From: Ypsolopha sequella
Lineage: Eukaryota; Arthropoda; Insecta; Lepidoptera; Ypsolophidae
Assembly: GCA_934047225.1 (NCBI GenBank)
Contig: OW203989.1
Location: 5,741,977 to 5,805,976 of the forward strand
DNA: 64,000 nucleotides
Reading direction: 5' to 3'
Under the pieces are notes generated by a model that worked only from the letters and a program-made list of their open reading frames with translations, ran no database searches and was not told the DNA's origin. The position numbers and the translations under genes are program-made. Positions 10,695-21,591 of the stretch are shown here, piece after piece. The number at the start of each line of letters is the position of its first letter. The first letter of the stretch is position 1.

Positions 10695-11268
10695 GTTATC
10701 TTTAAATGTCTTCTTTATTGCCCATCATACTTAAGTTTTTTCAAACTTTGGCCAACAACATTTTGTTGACTGGTTTTGTCTTTTTTGGTTATCTTTAAAT
10801 GTCTTCTTTATGGGCCATCATTCTTTAATAGTTATTCAAACTTTGGCCATTCTATTAACAGTTTGTTGACTGGTTCTGTCACTGTCATTGGTTATCTTTA
10901 AATATCTTCTTTATGGCCCATCATTCTTTAATAGTTATTCAAACTTTGGCCATTCTATTAACATTTTGACTGGTTCTGTCATTGGTTATCTTTAAATATC
11001 TTCTTTATGGCCCATCATTCTTTAATAGTAATTCAAACTTTGGCCATTCTATTAACAGTTTTTTGACTGGTTCTGTCATTGGTTATCTTTAATTGTCTTC
11101 TTTATGGCCCATCATGCTTTAGTTATTCAAACTTTGGCCATTCTAGTAACAGTTTTTTGACTAGTTCTGTCATTGGTTATCTTTAATTGCCTTCTTTATG
11201 GCCCATCATGCTTTAGTTATTCAAACTTTATCCATTCTATTAACCGTTTGTTGAATGGTTCTACCATG
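10695..11268. repeat. Six-copy tandem repeat, about 95-bp unit
   Basis: Units begin with GTTATCTTTAA at 10695, 10788, 10891, 10985, 11082 and 11176, with periods of 93-103 bp. Each holds CTTCTTTATGGCCCATCAT, TTCAAACTTTGGCCATTC and TTGACTGGTTCTGTC. The copies differ by scattered substitutions and small indels, so it is an older minisatellite. No reading frame is kept. Confidence 0.85.
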
Positions 11269-11599
11269 TGATGCTTAAATACAAAGTCTCCTGAATTCGC
11301 CATTTTTAGTCTCCAAATACAGAACAATAAGCCAGGTGGAATTTTGTACCATTACATAGTCCACATAGGGAAAATAGTTCCACCACAAATCTAAATGTTC
11401 CATCATTAATCTTATGACTGTACCATTATTTAAATTGGACTTGATGACAAGTTAGTAATCTTTCCTCATTTTGTGCCTTTATTTTTCACCGTGTCGTGTG
11501 TGACCGTGATTTCTCTGAATATGTAATTGTTGTAGATTTAAGAGTAATGCCCGTTGTCTGTGTAGCATTAGTAGTTGAGTTCTGTTTAAGAATTAACAC

Positions 11600-11790
11600 T
11601 CTTATAATTAGATATGACTAGAATGGAAAAAGGAATGCTTCTGTGGTTTGGGCATAAAGAGAAGAGAGGATAAATGAAAGCAGAGTGACGAAAGAAATGT
11701 ATGGTGCACAAATGGAAGGTAAAGCTGGGTTGGGCCGCCCATAGAGGGACGTATACCGAACATATTTTATCCGGTAATAAAATAGGGTAG
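11600..11790 (+). pseudogene. Non-LTR retrotransposon ORF2 C-terminal fragment (family L2)
   Basis: Frame fragments read MEKGMLLWFGHKER and a KEMYG-like sequence, matching the LINE C-terminal pattern (MLRWFGHVERM...KEMYGAQV) seen again at 24820-25115. Internal stops and a missing catalytic domain show it is a dead 5'-truncated copy, as expected from incomplete reverse transcription. Confidence 0.55.
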
Positions 11791-12034
11791 GGCTTCGCTT
11801 TCGGGCGGCCAGTTCTCGGACTAGTAGACACCCGCTAAAAAGCGATTTTCAGAAATTCGCACGGGGTCAAGAAAAATGGGCTCCACACGAGCAATTAAAT
11901 GACAACGCCTTCACAAATGTTTGATTGATTAAGATGTTCCACACTTCTGTCAGCCAAGCGACGCCGGCGGCGTAGCGATCCCTAGCGACATGGTGTTGGC
12001 AGCGTGTAGTATCGCACAGCATAGCACGCATGAC

Positions 12035-12260
12035 GCCATTCCATCCATCCATCAGCCTGTTCGTACACTGCTGGACATAGGCCTCTCGAAGATTTCGCCA
12101 CACTTGGCGGTCTTCCTGAAAGAAATGCCCATATTCTCAAATGCTGGGCAGGCGGGTTGTCGAGCGCGTTGCTGAAACCCTCGCAGTAGCTCTGCCCGTC
12201 ACCAGTCTGTTTTATATTAGGCTCTGCAATTGGGGATGGATATACCGCCATCAATCGGCC
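12035..12260 (-). pseudogene. LINE ORF2 3' end fragment (family L1), antisense
   Basis: Minus-strand translation contains WRNLREAYVQQCTN followed by a DGW-coding ATGG repeat, close to the RNIGEAYVQQWTN ending of the plus-strand copy at 17655-17965. Stops and truncation mark it as a relic. Confidence 0.6.
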
Positions 12261-12576
12261 CCTGGCACGGTTGTGCCTGTTTGAATTTTCTTACTCTTCT
12301 TCGAATAACTTAAGGGGGGTTTTCGGGTAAGATGGTGGTACCTCCACAGTCGCGCCCGACATTAGCTGTACGACCTATGGCCCTATTTTAGGTCTAGAAC
12401 TGCATTTGTGCGAATTGTCAGCCCAGTCGGTTCAGTTGGATCAGACTGGTCAAGGTATCTAACTGATCAGGCAAGCCTTTTACTCTAGAGACTGTGAAGT
12501 TCTGAGTGTTCGGATTTCAATACTTTTTAATGTAATTTTTGAGGTTTGGTGGTACCTGCACAGTTGAGCCTGGCAT
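12261..12576. other. Non-coding stretch with a diverged direct repeat
   Basis: GGTGGTACCTCCACAGTCG at about 12334 and GGTGGTACCTGCACAGTTG at about 12549 are similar, each followed by a GC..GACATTAG / GCCTGGCATCAG segment. This is a diverged direct repeat about 215 bp apart. No gene. Confidence 0.35.
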
Positions 12577-12744
12577 CAGTGGGTCTACCGCGTAATTCTC
12601 ATTTTCATCAACATCAACTTGAGATTGAAATTTGTCGTGCGTGCGACGACGCCCGCCTAACATGCCATCTCTTTTGCACGCGTTGAATTTCGCATGCATT
12701 TGCTTGAAGTTGATACAAATGATAAATACGCGGTAGAGCCCCTG
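12577..12744. mobile_element. 168-bp MITE family M, copy 1
   Basis: It starts CAGTGGGTCTACCGCG and ends (reverse) CAGGGGCTCTACCGCG. The inverted ends of about 45 bp include TAATTCTCATTT and a GTTGATG/AAGTTGATAC segment. Three other copies lie in this window (19797, 21019, 52832), at about 95 percent identity. A conserved open frame (KFNACKRDGMLGGRRRTH) recurs in the copies but is a by-product of high identity. Confidence 0.8.
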
Positions 12745-12753
12745 GTCTACAAC

Positions 12754-13247
12754 TACGGTTGCCAACTCTGGGAATAAGTTTTTCGGGATTTAATGGAATA
12801 TAAAACGGGACAACCAAAATAAAATCGGGACTTATTAAAAAAGATTTTTATCATAATAAAATAGCAAAGACGGAAAATTTCAATTTGACATTAAAACATT
12901 GCACAAACTAAAAATATGACAACTGAATTTTCTTGAATAATAATCGTGACCAGATTTAACCTAGTACTTATAATAATTTTAGTGCTTACCTTAACTAAAA
13001 TTAAATTATATCTGATACGAGTAGTTTAGTTCAACAAAATACGTTAAATTTTTGTTCTTAAATGAATATCTGTTTTGGTATTTGGCGCATTTTAGAAAAA
13101 AAAATACATTTGTTTAACTAATCGAAAGTTTCAGAACATGTTAGTTGAATGAAAAATTAGCGTCCCGCCAGCCCCGTCGTCGGGACATGGGACACAGGGG
13201 CCTGAAATCGGGATATCCCGATTAAATCGGGACAGTTGACAACCCTA
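12754..13247. mobile_element. 494-bp hAT-like MITE with perfect 8-bp duplication
   Basis: TCTACAAC occurs at 12746-12753 and 13248-13255, directly outside the element. Inverted ends read TACGGTTGCCAAC and (reverse) TAGGGTTGTCAAC and continue into CGGGA-rich subterminal sequence. It landed next to the 12577-12744 MITE. No transposase frame. Confidence 0.8.
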
Positions 13248-13255
13248 TCTACAAC

Positions 13256-13595
13256 CGAATAAACGTAATGATATCATTCACTCACCCTAAAAGGCAATTT
13301 TTTCGAACACCCGCAGACCTAGCGTTCCTCATGAATGTCGTTATAAGCTACAATAAAAAACAGTTTGAACCCCGACCGACCGTGGTGGGTGTACCCGCAG
13401 CCGGTTCCGCAAGTTCGTGTGACAGAGCATTCTCGCGATAATTATGCAAATTAAACCCGGAAATGGTGTGCCCACAGTTTTATTAATGACCTAGCTTTTT
13501 AGCAGACTTACTAGAACTACTTATTGTAAGTAGAATCGTAGCAAGCAATAAGCAAACATTGTAGTATTAAAACTCGCGTGAGCTGACATACTATA
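13256..13595. other. Non-coding spacer
   Basis: No exon, repeat boundary or RNA gene recognised. Confidence 0.3.
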
Positions 13596-13988
13596 GTACA
13601 TTGTTCACCGAGGGAAGAAAGGGGAATTTCTCCCGAGTGATACATAGTGCTTTATACTACACCTGCGAGGAAATAGTATAATTTTACTTTTAATCAAGAT
13701 ACAATAAAAGAAACCGACTGACTCGCGTGCGATTGTCACTTTTTATTTTCTTCTTATTTTTTATTATGTGCAGGAAAAGCAAGTGGCCAGTATCATTTTT
13801 CGAGTTTTATGTACGAGTTCGCAAAATAATACTGGCCACTTGGCCACTTGCTCATTCTTTATGTTATTTAAAAAAAAAACAGCACGTTAACAATGAATTT
13901 TCATACACTTTTTCCGCCCGCATATTTGTATGACAGTAATGACGTTTTCAACAAAGAAAGAAGGTACTTTCCGAGCAGGTGTAGTATA
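13596..13988 (+). mobile_element. Dispersed repeat family Q, copy 1
   Basis: This segment matches 43527-44068 on the opposite strand over some 400 bp. Inner ends TTTATACTACACCTGC at about 13652 and GCAGGTGTAGTATAAA at about 13973 form an inverted pair around an inner hairpin (AAGCAAGTGGCCAGTAT / ATACTGGCCACTTGG). The outer flank with TAGTACATTGTTCACCGAGG is also shared, so the full element is longer than the inner MITE. The open frame across it (MRLSLFIFFL) recurs in both copies as a by-product. Confidence 0.7.
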
Positions 13989-14208
13989 AAATTATTATTA
14001 CATACGGCTTGAATACTCACGTGTGATTGTTGTTGACTATATGCCGATCGGTGGCTGCCAGTGCCCGTTTGACAACGACGGTGAACGCCACGTCGTCGTC
14101 CTAAGAACGACACTCGCCTTGATAATGCCGAAATTGTATCGGTGAAACGGTTGGCATATAGTCAACAACAATCACACGTGAGTATTCAAGCCGTATGTAA
14201 TAATAATT
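13989..14208. mobile_element. Palindromic MITE with about 55-bp near-perfect ends
   Basis: The left arm ATTATTATTACATACGGCTT continues through GAATACTCACGTGTGATTG and GACTATATGCC. The right arm is its exact complement up to the spacer. The centre (about 100 bp) has a further short inverted part. It joins directly to the preceding family Q copy. Confidence 0.8.
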
Positions 14209-14637
14209 AAGCCTTTTAGTGTCCATTATTACCCGTATTAGGTGTCCGTCTCTACGCTGGAAACCGATTGGCGGTTTGGCGGGTCTAATCAAACCGTACC
14301 CTTCAGAAGAGTGCCCATAACAAGGCAGTATTTAATGGCAAATATGAATATGAGTTATATAAAATATATAAAAAAATGAGTTATATTCAGTCAGATTACC
14401 GCAAGGCGAATTACCTTGTCACTTCTTTCTCTTGGAAGGACCATTTCATTTCGTCTTCTAACGCCCTTTGCACACAGGAGGCGCGCCGCGAATCGCGTGG
14501 CGAAATTCCAATAAATTCTGTCCCAATATATGAAACCATATCGCGTATGTTGCATCTCAAGCAATGGAAATTGGATGGAATAGCTCCAAACAGAGAGCCG
14601 ACCATCCGCCTGAGCCCAGCAGGCGTCCCACCTCAAC
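14209..14637. other. Non-coding stretch beside a microsatellite
   Basis: Both strands are open over much of 14376-14822, but the frames meet a (CAT)n tract read as poly-His or poly-Met, and neither frame has a recognisable domain. I treat it as non-coding. Confidence 0.3.
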
Positions 14638-14661
14638 ATCATCATCATCATCATCATCATG
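14638..14661. repeat. (CAT)n microsatellite
   Basis: About eight uninterrupted CAT units after CCTCAA. It translates as poly-His on the plus strand and poly-Met on the minus strand. Confidence 0.9.
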
Positions 14662-14829
14662 TTGCATCTCGCTCTATCTGTCTATTTTCGCGTTTCGTCA
14701 TCAATGCCCTACATTTTCGTATTTCGTTGCGTCGGTTTGCAAAGGGCGTAAGAGTCTATACCTACCGCATGCACGCAACAAGGCACGCACCATGCTTGAA
14801 ATATTTGACGCACCATACATAAAGTAGAA

Positions 14830-15799
14830 CATTTGGGCAAAGAACAATTTCCCGGCAAAGTGCATGAATTTCGTATCAATTACAGTCTTTTGAAGCTATT
14901 TCAACCACAGTCAGGGAAACAGTACATTGTGTAATGTACGAGTTTATGACATCCACTGAAATGTTCACAAACACATCTATTTAGTTTCATAGAAAGCACG
15001 ACCCAAAGATTTCAAAAGTTTAGATGAGCCCTGGCACCTAAAATTTATTGCATTGTTTTTGAATCTGAAATGTCACACTTTCGGCTTTATTCGTATTTCT
15101 TGAAACTTTAGTGCACTTTAAAAATGCACGCGACGGCATATTGAGACCCCTTTCTCGTAAAAATTCATTAATGCGTCCAACTATCACTGTGTTTAGAAAA
15201 CATTTTGGTGCTGTCATAGTACGGTGAGGGCTTATCTTTACTTTTGAAATCTTTTTTACGACCACTAATCAAGAGTTTCCGAACACCACAGCAGAATTTC
15301 ACATATCGAAATACTCAAATTAGTTTGCATCATCACAATTCATCAAATTTGGAGAGTCGTCGTAAATGTAATAATTGAAATATCAACATATTTATTTGGC
15401 GGGATATTGTACGCCTACAAATCAATAAATAAAATTTTATGGCCATTGTAAATCACGCTGTTGCACAAAGTATCAGAAAATTTTGGTACACAAAGTTCTG
15501 CTGACACACAAAGTTCTGCTGGCACCCGGTAATGTATTTTTGGATCAAAAGTAGTTATTTTATTTCGATAACATTTAATTCTGTCCATTTAGTTAAAATA
15601 ATGTGTTTTTATAAGGCAAATTATATCGTGAAAATGGAACTTTTGATGGTCATAGATTTTTGTTATTGTATTAATTTTATAACTAAACTGACCCCAAAAT
15701 GCCAATTTATTTTTCCAAACAATCACAGTATCCGAAAACAAAGCTTTTAAATATTTAACCAAGAAGTCAAATCTATCTAAAAGAAAATGCTGTGTATGT
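14830..15799. other. Intergenic; no gene recognised
   Basis: A minus-strand frame at 15038-15265 (75 codons, ATG start, basic) has no recognisable motif and no splice context. ACAAAGTTCTGCTG occurs twice around 15495-15525, a short direct repeat. Confidence 0.3.
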
Positions 15800-16148
15800 A
15801 ATAGTAGTTTATGCTACAAGGGCGAAAAGGAATAAATTACGAGGACGGTTTAACGTAACGTAACCGAGTAATTTATTGCTCTTACGCCCGTGTATCATAC
15901 TACGTTTTTCAATGCATAGTGTGAGGAACTTTAAATTATGATTGGCTCGAAAGGACTGTATCCAGAGCCGTTAAACAGTAGGAAAAAAAAGTATAAAATT
16001 TATGGTACACAGGAAAGGTTGCAGGTTAGCCAACCATAGTAACTTAATTAAAATAATAATAATAATAAAGCCCTAGGGCAAAATAATCGAATTTCTGTTC
16101 GGTTTTGATGCTTAGAAAGTGGGCCTTTACGAGCACTTGCATTGAAAA
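15800..16148 (+). mobile_element. Dispersed repeat family R, copy 1
   Basis: About 350 bp matching 36086-36476 in the same orientation at roughly 90 percent identity. Shared marks are TAGTTTATGCTACAAGGGCG, TAATTTATTGCT, GTATCATACTAC, AGGACTGTATCCA, AATAAAGCCCTAGGGCAAAA and GTGGGCCTTTACGAGCAC. Unknown class; a (TAA)n run near 16055 hints at a former internal microsatellite. Confidence 0.75.
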
Positions 16149-16557
16149 AAAATTTTACCACATGACCTCCTCATTTTTTTAAATATAGTGAAAATTTGTT
16201 TTTCTATGGAATATTTAAATATTGTTTCGAATTCTTTCGAAATTCGAATTCAGTAAAGTGAATCCGTCCGCTGACGATAGACACTCGCTCGTCTGAGAAC
16301 GAATTCGGAGAGAATTTCGAAACATGGTGCGTATTGCGAGATAATTCACTGCGTTATTTTTTTTAAGTCGTAGCTCAAACTTTGTTTAGTATGATCAGTA
16401 GAACGTGACGTCACATTGTTACGTCACTAGATTGTGTAGCGTTTCTGCGTCTATCACTTGCATGGCTGCAATCATATCGAGGTAAGGTAATTATACCTAG
16501 AGTGTAGATTTTAATCGAAATAAAACCATTATCAGAAATACATGTATAATATGTGTA

Positions 16558-17167
16558 TGTTACCGGCCAAACCAGTTTTTAGGACTAACTAGTTTTGCCT
16601 AGGCCAAACTGATTTCTCGGTTGTCATAAAAATATACATATATGCGTGAAGGTCGCTCAAATACCTTCCTCAACTCGCCATACCATAACTGGTTCGATAT
16701 TTCGCTGAAGGATTTCTGAAATTCTTGAAGAATAATATTGGTCTAGGCCAGGGAATCCAGGGATAGGCAAATATTTTCCTACGCGGGCAAATATTTACGA
16801 ACAGTATCAATAAAGGGCCAGGTTTTCGATTTTTTGGCTACAATATAATTCTTCATTAAAATGATAATATTTGTGTTTTCCGAAATAAAGTTATTTAATG
16901 ACTCGTACAGGTTTCAACAACATTAAACGATCTTTTATTTATGCAAAATTATGAACTATAGACATTCAAATCAGGGAAATGAAACAGGAAAATTGCAGGT
17001 AATCTATATATAATAAAAACAAATATTTATTCATGTATTTAAGTGGTCGTTGGTCGCGGGCCGGATTGCGACCTTCCGCGGGCCCGAGATGGCCCGCGGG
17101 CTGTAGTTTGCCCATCCCTGGTCTAGGCAAAACTAGTTTGTCCTAAAATCGGTTTTGGTCGGTAACG
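16558..17167. mobile_element. Inverted-repeat element F
   Basis: Ends TGTTACCGGCCAAACCAG and (reverse) CGTTACCGACCAAAACCG extend about 48 bp through TTTAGGAC and AACTAGTTTTGCCTAGGCC. The right inverted repeat is interrupted by element G. Without G it would be about 230 bp. Confidence 0.7.
16749..17120. mobile_element. hAT-like element G inside the terminal repeat of F
   Basis: A perfect octamer GTCTAGGC lies at 16741-16748 and 17121-17128. The ends read CAGGGAATCCAGGGATAGGC and (reverse) CAGGGATGGGCAAACTAC, a classic hAT-type CAGGGATGGGCAAA tip. The subterminal sequence is rich in GCGGGCC. The octamer is part of F's own terminal repeat, which dates G as younger than F. Confidence 0.8.
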
Positions 17168-17650
17168 TATATACCACCCATAGAACTGCAATTTCAGTCC
17201 TACTATAGATTAAAATTTTCGAGGTCAAAATAAATAATTTTACAGTAGCTCGATTACTTATAGTTATAGCTTTTGTGGTGAAAAGGAATTTTATTGATTG
17301 AATAAATTAATAGCATTTGTATCGATTAAGTTGAAAGTATGTAGACTTTTTGTTATTATTTTTCCGAGAGTTATTTCAGGGTTGTCTCAAATATTCGTTT
17401 AAAAATCATTAATAGATTGTTGTCTCGACATCACAATACGAGTAGGTACGGCTTGGTGAACCATGAAGGATATTGTCTCAAGAGTATCTTGTTGCGTAGC
17501 TTACTATATACATACACGCTTATATAATGTATATATGTACACGTGTGCGTGTGTATAAGTGAGTAAACAAACATATTTAAATCTGCTTAAATGTGTTTAT
17601 ATGATGCACCTCTTCACTTAAGTAGTAGGTATGTAAGTACACATGTTGCT
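17168..17650. other. Non-coding spacer
   Basis: AT-rich, with alternating TATATA/GTGTGT near 17510-17560. No exon or repeat boundary identified. Confidence 0.3.
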
Positions 17651-17654
17651 CTAT

Positions 17655-17965
17655 ATCTCTGATCTGAAGATATCCGTCAGAGATCGAAGGTGACCGACAT
17701 AGCCTGCCGAATCAGTAAGTTGAAGTGGCAGTGGACTGGCCATATTTGTCGCTGACGTGATAACCGTTGGGGCCGTAAGGCATTGGAATGGAGACCACGT
17801 ACAGCAAAGCGCAGCGTAGGCCGCCCTCGTGCCCGCTGGACTGACGATCTGAAGGACTTTGCGGGTGGCTAGATGAGGATGACTGAGGACCGCCAAGAGT
17901 CACGTAATATTGGGGAGGCCTATGTCCAGCAGTGGACGAATACGGGCTGATGGATGGATGGATGG
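17655..17965 (+). pseudogene. LINE ORF2 C-terminal relic (family L1)
   Basis: Plus-strand translation gives ISKLKWQWTGHICR, then GRKALEWRPRTAKRSVGRPR, ARWTDDL and NIGEAYVQQWTNTG, ending in (ATGG)n. The W-GH--R / GRP--RW-DDL order is the usual C-terminal end of insect non-LTR retrotransposon reverse-transcriptase polyproteins. At least two in-frame stops interrupt it, so it is inactive. The ATGG tail is the element's 3' end. Confidence 0.75.
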
Positions 17966-19077
17966 ACACATGTTGCGTAAGGCATACATGATCTAGGGGT
18001 TGCGTCAGAGGAACCCAGGATTTGATTTTGGGGAGGCAATTCTGACCATGTTTATCACAAAATAAAAAATAAATTATTCTTGAAGCGCATTTAGCAACCC
18101 TACAATACTACCTGTGCTGTGTAAAAGTGCAGCCGAATGGATAAGAAAAGTCGAGTCAAATATATGGATTTCCTGGTTGTTTCGGGGGGCATGACCCCCA
18201 TGCTCCTTCCCCCGTATCCGCCTATGCAGTGAGTACATTTCATTAGCCTGGAGTTTAAATCAGAAAAAAAAAACTCTGGGACTTGGCTCTAGAAGTGAAA
18301 CTTTTTAAAAGTGGCAGTTTGAGAAAAAAATATGTTGTTATTAAAACGCAAATTTACTAATCCCTTTGTACCACTGTCAAATTTAGCGATTGGCTTTTTT
18401 TTAAATCCGCAATAGTCTTACGCTCGGCCGTATTGGCATTGGGTAATCGGCACGATTGTATTGTCCTCGCAAGTTTCATGGAGCGTGCACCTTATAGCGA
18501 AATGAAATAGCTTGACATTTCGCCACGCCCACAACTAAGTTGGTCGCGTCATGACGTCGCCGGCGCAAAATTGAAAACTTGTTACAGTAGTAACCTCATT
18601 TTGGCAAGAGTGTGGACTCAAACATTATTTTTGGTTATTATTAACGTATATAACATTTTCGATGTTTGACCCGTATTAATCTACTTTTTTAGTAAAAAAC
18701 CGTCAAATTTACGTGTTTACGGGGTTTGTTGTTTTTATTGTTAATACTCAAATTTCACGATTATTAATTCCACTTAAACATAGATCTAGATAATATGAAT
18801 GGAGTCGGCCTAAAATATTATAACATTCCAATCATTCCATAGACACCCGCAATGTGGTGATAGCGTTTGTAATGGAGGTTTGCGCGTTACGACGCGACGC
18901 CTCTTAAATGTTTTTTTTTAAGGATAGACCTTGTATTCAGGCTATAGAAAAAAGTGATCAAACTATAATTTAAGATACATAATTAAATTATATTATGATT
19001 CTTACTTATAGACCATTTTGATTAGAATGATGACTAATATATTTTTTGGGAATAGATATTACAATTATAGGGTATTT
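17966..19077. other. Intergenic; traces of dispersed repeats
   Basis: 18180-18235 (GGGGGGCATGACCCCCATGC and CCGTATCCGCCTATGCA) resembles a moth dispersed repeat end. The rest, including the GC-rich 18420-18560, has no exon I can support. Confidence 0.3.
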
Positions 19078-19205
19078 CAGATTATAGAATTAAATGAGAC
19101 TTGAGGATAATTCATGATTTATATAAACGGCTCACCTCAATACGTGTTATGATCGGGAAAGCCGACCAGTTTCAGCAGATTTAGACTGCCTTCATCTGGG
19201 CGAGT
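19078..19205. mobile_element. Half copy of hairpin family S
   Basis: About 125 bp from GGGTATTTCAGATTATAG through CGGCTCACCTCAATACGTG to CTTCATCTGGGCGAGTG matches one arm and the outer flank of the full hairpin at 56829-57006. Only a single arm is present here. Confidence 0.7.
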
Positions 19206-19796
19206 GAAGACGTTTACGCGACGACGTTACGCCTCACACTGATTAGTGAATCTTCAATCCACTAAACCCTTCTACAATATAACATTCGCAAGAGCCAATA
19301 GCTTCAGCTAGAATTGCCAGTTAATCGATGTGAATTGTGATGAATTCGAACCGTTGTCGTTTCAAGGGCAATTTAGTACAATTAGCAAAGACAAAAGTTG
19401 ATTAGGCGAGCCTATTGATTAGTTACAGTGCCACGGGGAACATTCACAACAGGGCAGTGGGCGGGGAGATCTGGTTACGGAATATGGTGGGTATCAGCCT
19501 CTGCATTTCTGTTGCTTTATCGCTCTACTAAAGCAAGTCTCGCATTAGTTAATATATTTAAAATCTCGTGAACTAGTTATTCTATCATAGTCTATTCAAT
19601 TTTCAGTGAGGGTAGAGTTCTGGTGATTTATTTTCATGGACATAACTTGGACGTTCTACGGCACATCTTTTTTCTTTAAAAAGTCGCCAATATAGCAGTT
19701 TTTAGATCTTCGATTATGACTACTTTTGAAAGTATTTTGGAATGTCTAATTAATGAAGTCTACATTTTATCAAAATATCTACATTGTTGATGCAAC
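19206..19796. other. Non-coding spacer
   Basis: No gene or clear repeat seen. Confidence 0.3.
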
Positions 19797-19964
19797 CAGC
19801 GGGTCTACCGCGTAATTCTGATTTTCATCAACATCAACTTGAAATTGAAATTTGTCGTGCGTGCGACGACGCCCGCCTAACATGCCATCTCTTTTGCACG
19901 CGTTGAATTTCGCATGCATTTGCTTGAAGTTGATACAAATCAGAATTACGCGGTAGAGCCCCTG
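19797..19964. mobile_element. MITE family M, copy 2
   Basis: Same 168-bp element as at 12577, same orientation, differing at a few positions (for example CAGCGGG at the left tip and CAGAATTACG near the right end). Confidence 0.8.
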
Positions 19965-20116
19965 TAGGTTGTGAACGTCAGATACGTTTTTCTTTTCTGA
20001 TCTCGACTTACAAGAATTTAGTAGGTCCTCTAGTTGGAATCAACATGTGCAGGAGTTTGACGACTTTTTGATCGACTTATTGTATCGGCGATTCCTACTA
20101 ATAAATGAACGTTTAT

Positions 20117-20314
20117 ACTAGGTGACTTTTTGATCATCGTCCAAATTCATACTGGAGGCTTGATAAGTGAATCACTATGGGGAGTCGAAATTTCATTTTA
20201 CGAATTTCACAAAAATTGTTATTGATCAATCACTCATTATTCAATACTCACAATACTCATCATTTACCAAGCCACCAGTATGAATTTGGACGATGATCAA
20301 AAAGTCACCTTGTA
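20117..20314. mobile_element. CAAGGTGAC MITE, copy 2 (internally deleted)
   Basis: Left tip ACTAGGTGACTTTTTGATCA and right tip with AAAAAGTCACCTTGTA are in place. The centre is about 70 bp shorter than in the copies at 9288 and 29690; the left arm jumps from CTTGATAAGTG to AATCACTATGGGGAGTC. Confidence 0.75.
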
Positions 20315-21018
20315 TGTTGTGTACGTTACGGGTAATGCTAGAAAAATGCGTAATACTAGGTTACACGAGTTCACTTAGATTTACCCAACTTGGGTAAGCC
20401 AAGCTCTAAATAAATAAAATGAAATTGAATTCGACGTTTATCCAGGCTCGTTGGGTTATGGGCTTCCAGGTTATGGGGTAATTTTAGGTGTTGCATAATT
20501 TTTTCGCAATACAGGGGTCGCCTCGCTCTACTCAGCTTCGCTCGGCTTCCGAATTTATGATCGATCATCAGCAACCTCGCCTGCTCGTCCTCGCAATTGT
20601 TTTTGACACATTTAGTTTTTTTTTTTATTTTACCAACTAATCTAACGTTGCGTAGACATGCGTGTGTGATAAGGATATGATTCCACCCGTGTAAATTCCC
20701 GATAGATGGATACGCAAACAAATGTTTTCTTCAGTCCATACCGGCGAATGTAATTTGTTCACTGCCATAAACCCATTCCCTTGTGTTTTTTGTGATGTGT
20801 GTACGACCTATGTGCTTTATTTTTAATTCTTTATATAAAAGATATAAACTGTCATTGTCCATTGTGTAAGCGGTTCATTTTAAATTAGGAATGCAACTTG
20901 AAAAAAAAAAAGTCATTCAAGTCGGAATCGTTCTTTTACTTACATGGCGCTGCGGACATGTTCCATTTTCTAAGTCAACGCTTGTGTTTATGCCCGGCAC
21001 ACGACACGATACATGGTA
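20315..21018. other. Intergenic; long minus-strand frame not called
   Basis: A 116-codon minus-strand frame (20371-20721) has a lysine-rich stretch but no recognised family, and its codon use resembles neighbouring non-coding DNA. Confidence 0.3.
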
Positions 21019-21185
21019 CTGTGGGTCTACCGCGTAATTCTCATTTTCATCAACATCAACTTGAGATTGAAATTTGACGTGCGTGCGACGACGCCCGCCT
21101 AACATGCCATCTCTTTTGCACGCGTTGAATTTCGCATGCATTTGCTTGAAGTTGATACAAATGAGAATTACGCGGTAGAGCCCCT
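21019..21185. mobile_element. MITE family M, copy 3
   Basis: The 167-bp copy is almost identical to the one at 12577, with CTG instead of CAG at the left tip. Confidence 0.8.
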
Positions 21186-21324
21186 GGTTCACTTCACTCA
21201 CAACATGCATAGAGCTGCTGTCACAGTGACAGAAAATCCATGTTAACCCGCACCAGTAACATGCATCATGTGAACGGGGCATAGCGCATACATTTAAGAA
21301 TGTGTGACCTACTATTTCCTTGGC

Positions 21325-21591
21325 TTAGTGCTTATCCGACGCTAGCTGAAAGGCATTCAATTTCTTGTCACGATCTGCATTTTGTAGGCAGTCGGTTATT
21401 TTTTTTGTATTATTAGGAGCGAATAGTTTTTTCCTCGAAAGGACATCTCTCAATTCGATCAGCGTAGCCGAGACAAGCTCCGCCACTAAGGTTTTCGGTT
21501 TTTGACAGAATTCTAAAATTAGAAGCGACCGTTTCTCGCAGAAGCGATGTAAACAAGCCGTAAAACAAAGTTCATCCGTGTAACTGCTCAT
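21325..21591 (-). other. Unassigned 88-codon open frame
   Basis: From ATG on the minus strand the frame reads MSSYTDELCFTACLHRFCEK and later IELRDVLSRKKLF, ending at TAA near 21325. The composition looks moderately protein-like, but I recognise no domain and there are no flanking splice sites or promoter I trust. It may be a relic of a transposon gene or chance. Confidence 0.15.

Noticed and set aside
10695..11268. CRISPR-like array
   Set aside because: The units are contiguous tandem copies with no unique spacers, in an insect genome.
12517..12765. Frame encoding KFNACKRDGMLGGRRRTH, repeated near 21 and 53 kb, as a small protein family
   Set aside because: All copies coincide with the 168-bp family M MITE, including its inverted ends.
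14376..14822. 148-codon frame with a poly-His run
   Set aside because: The His run is a (CAT)n microsatellite, the opposite strand is equally open, and there is no domain.
15038..15265. 75-codon minus-strand frame
   Set aside because: No recognisable domain, splice or promoter context; composition as in flanking DNA.
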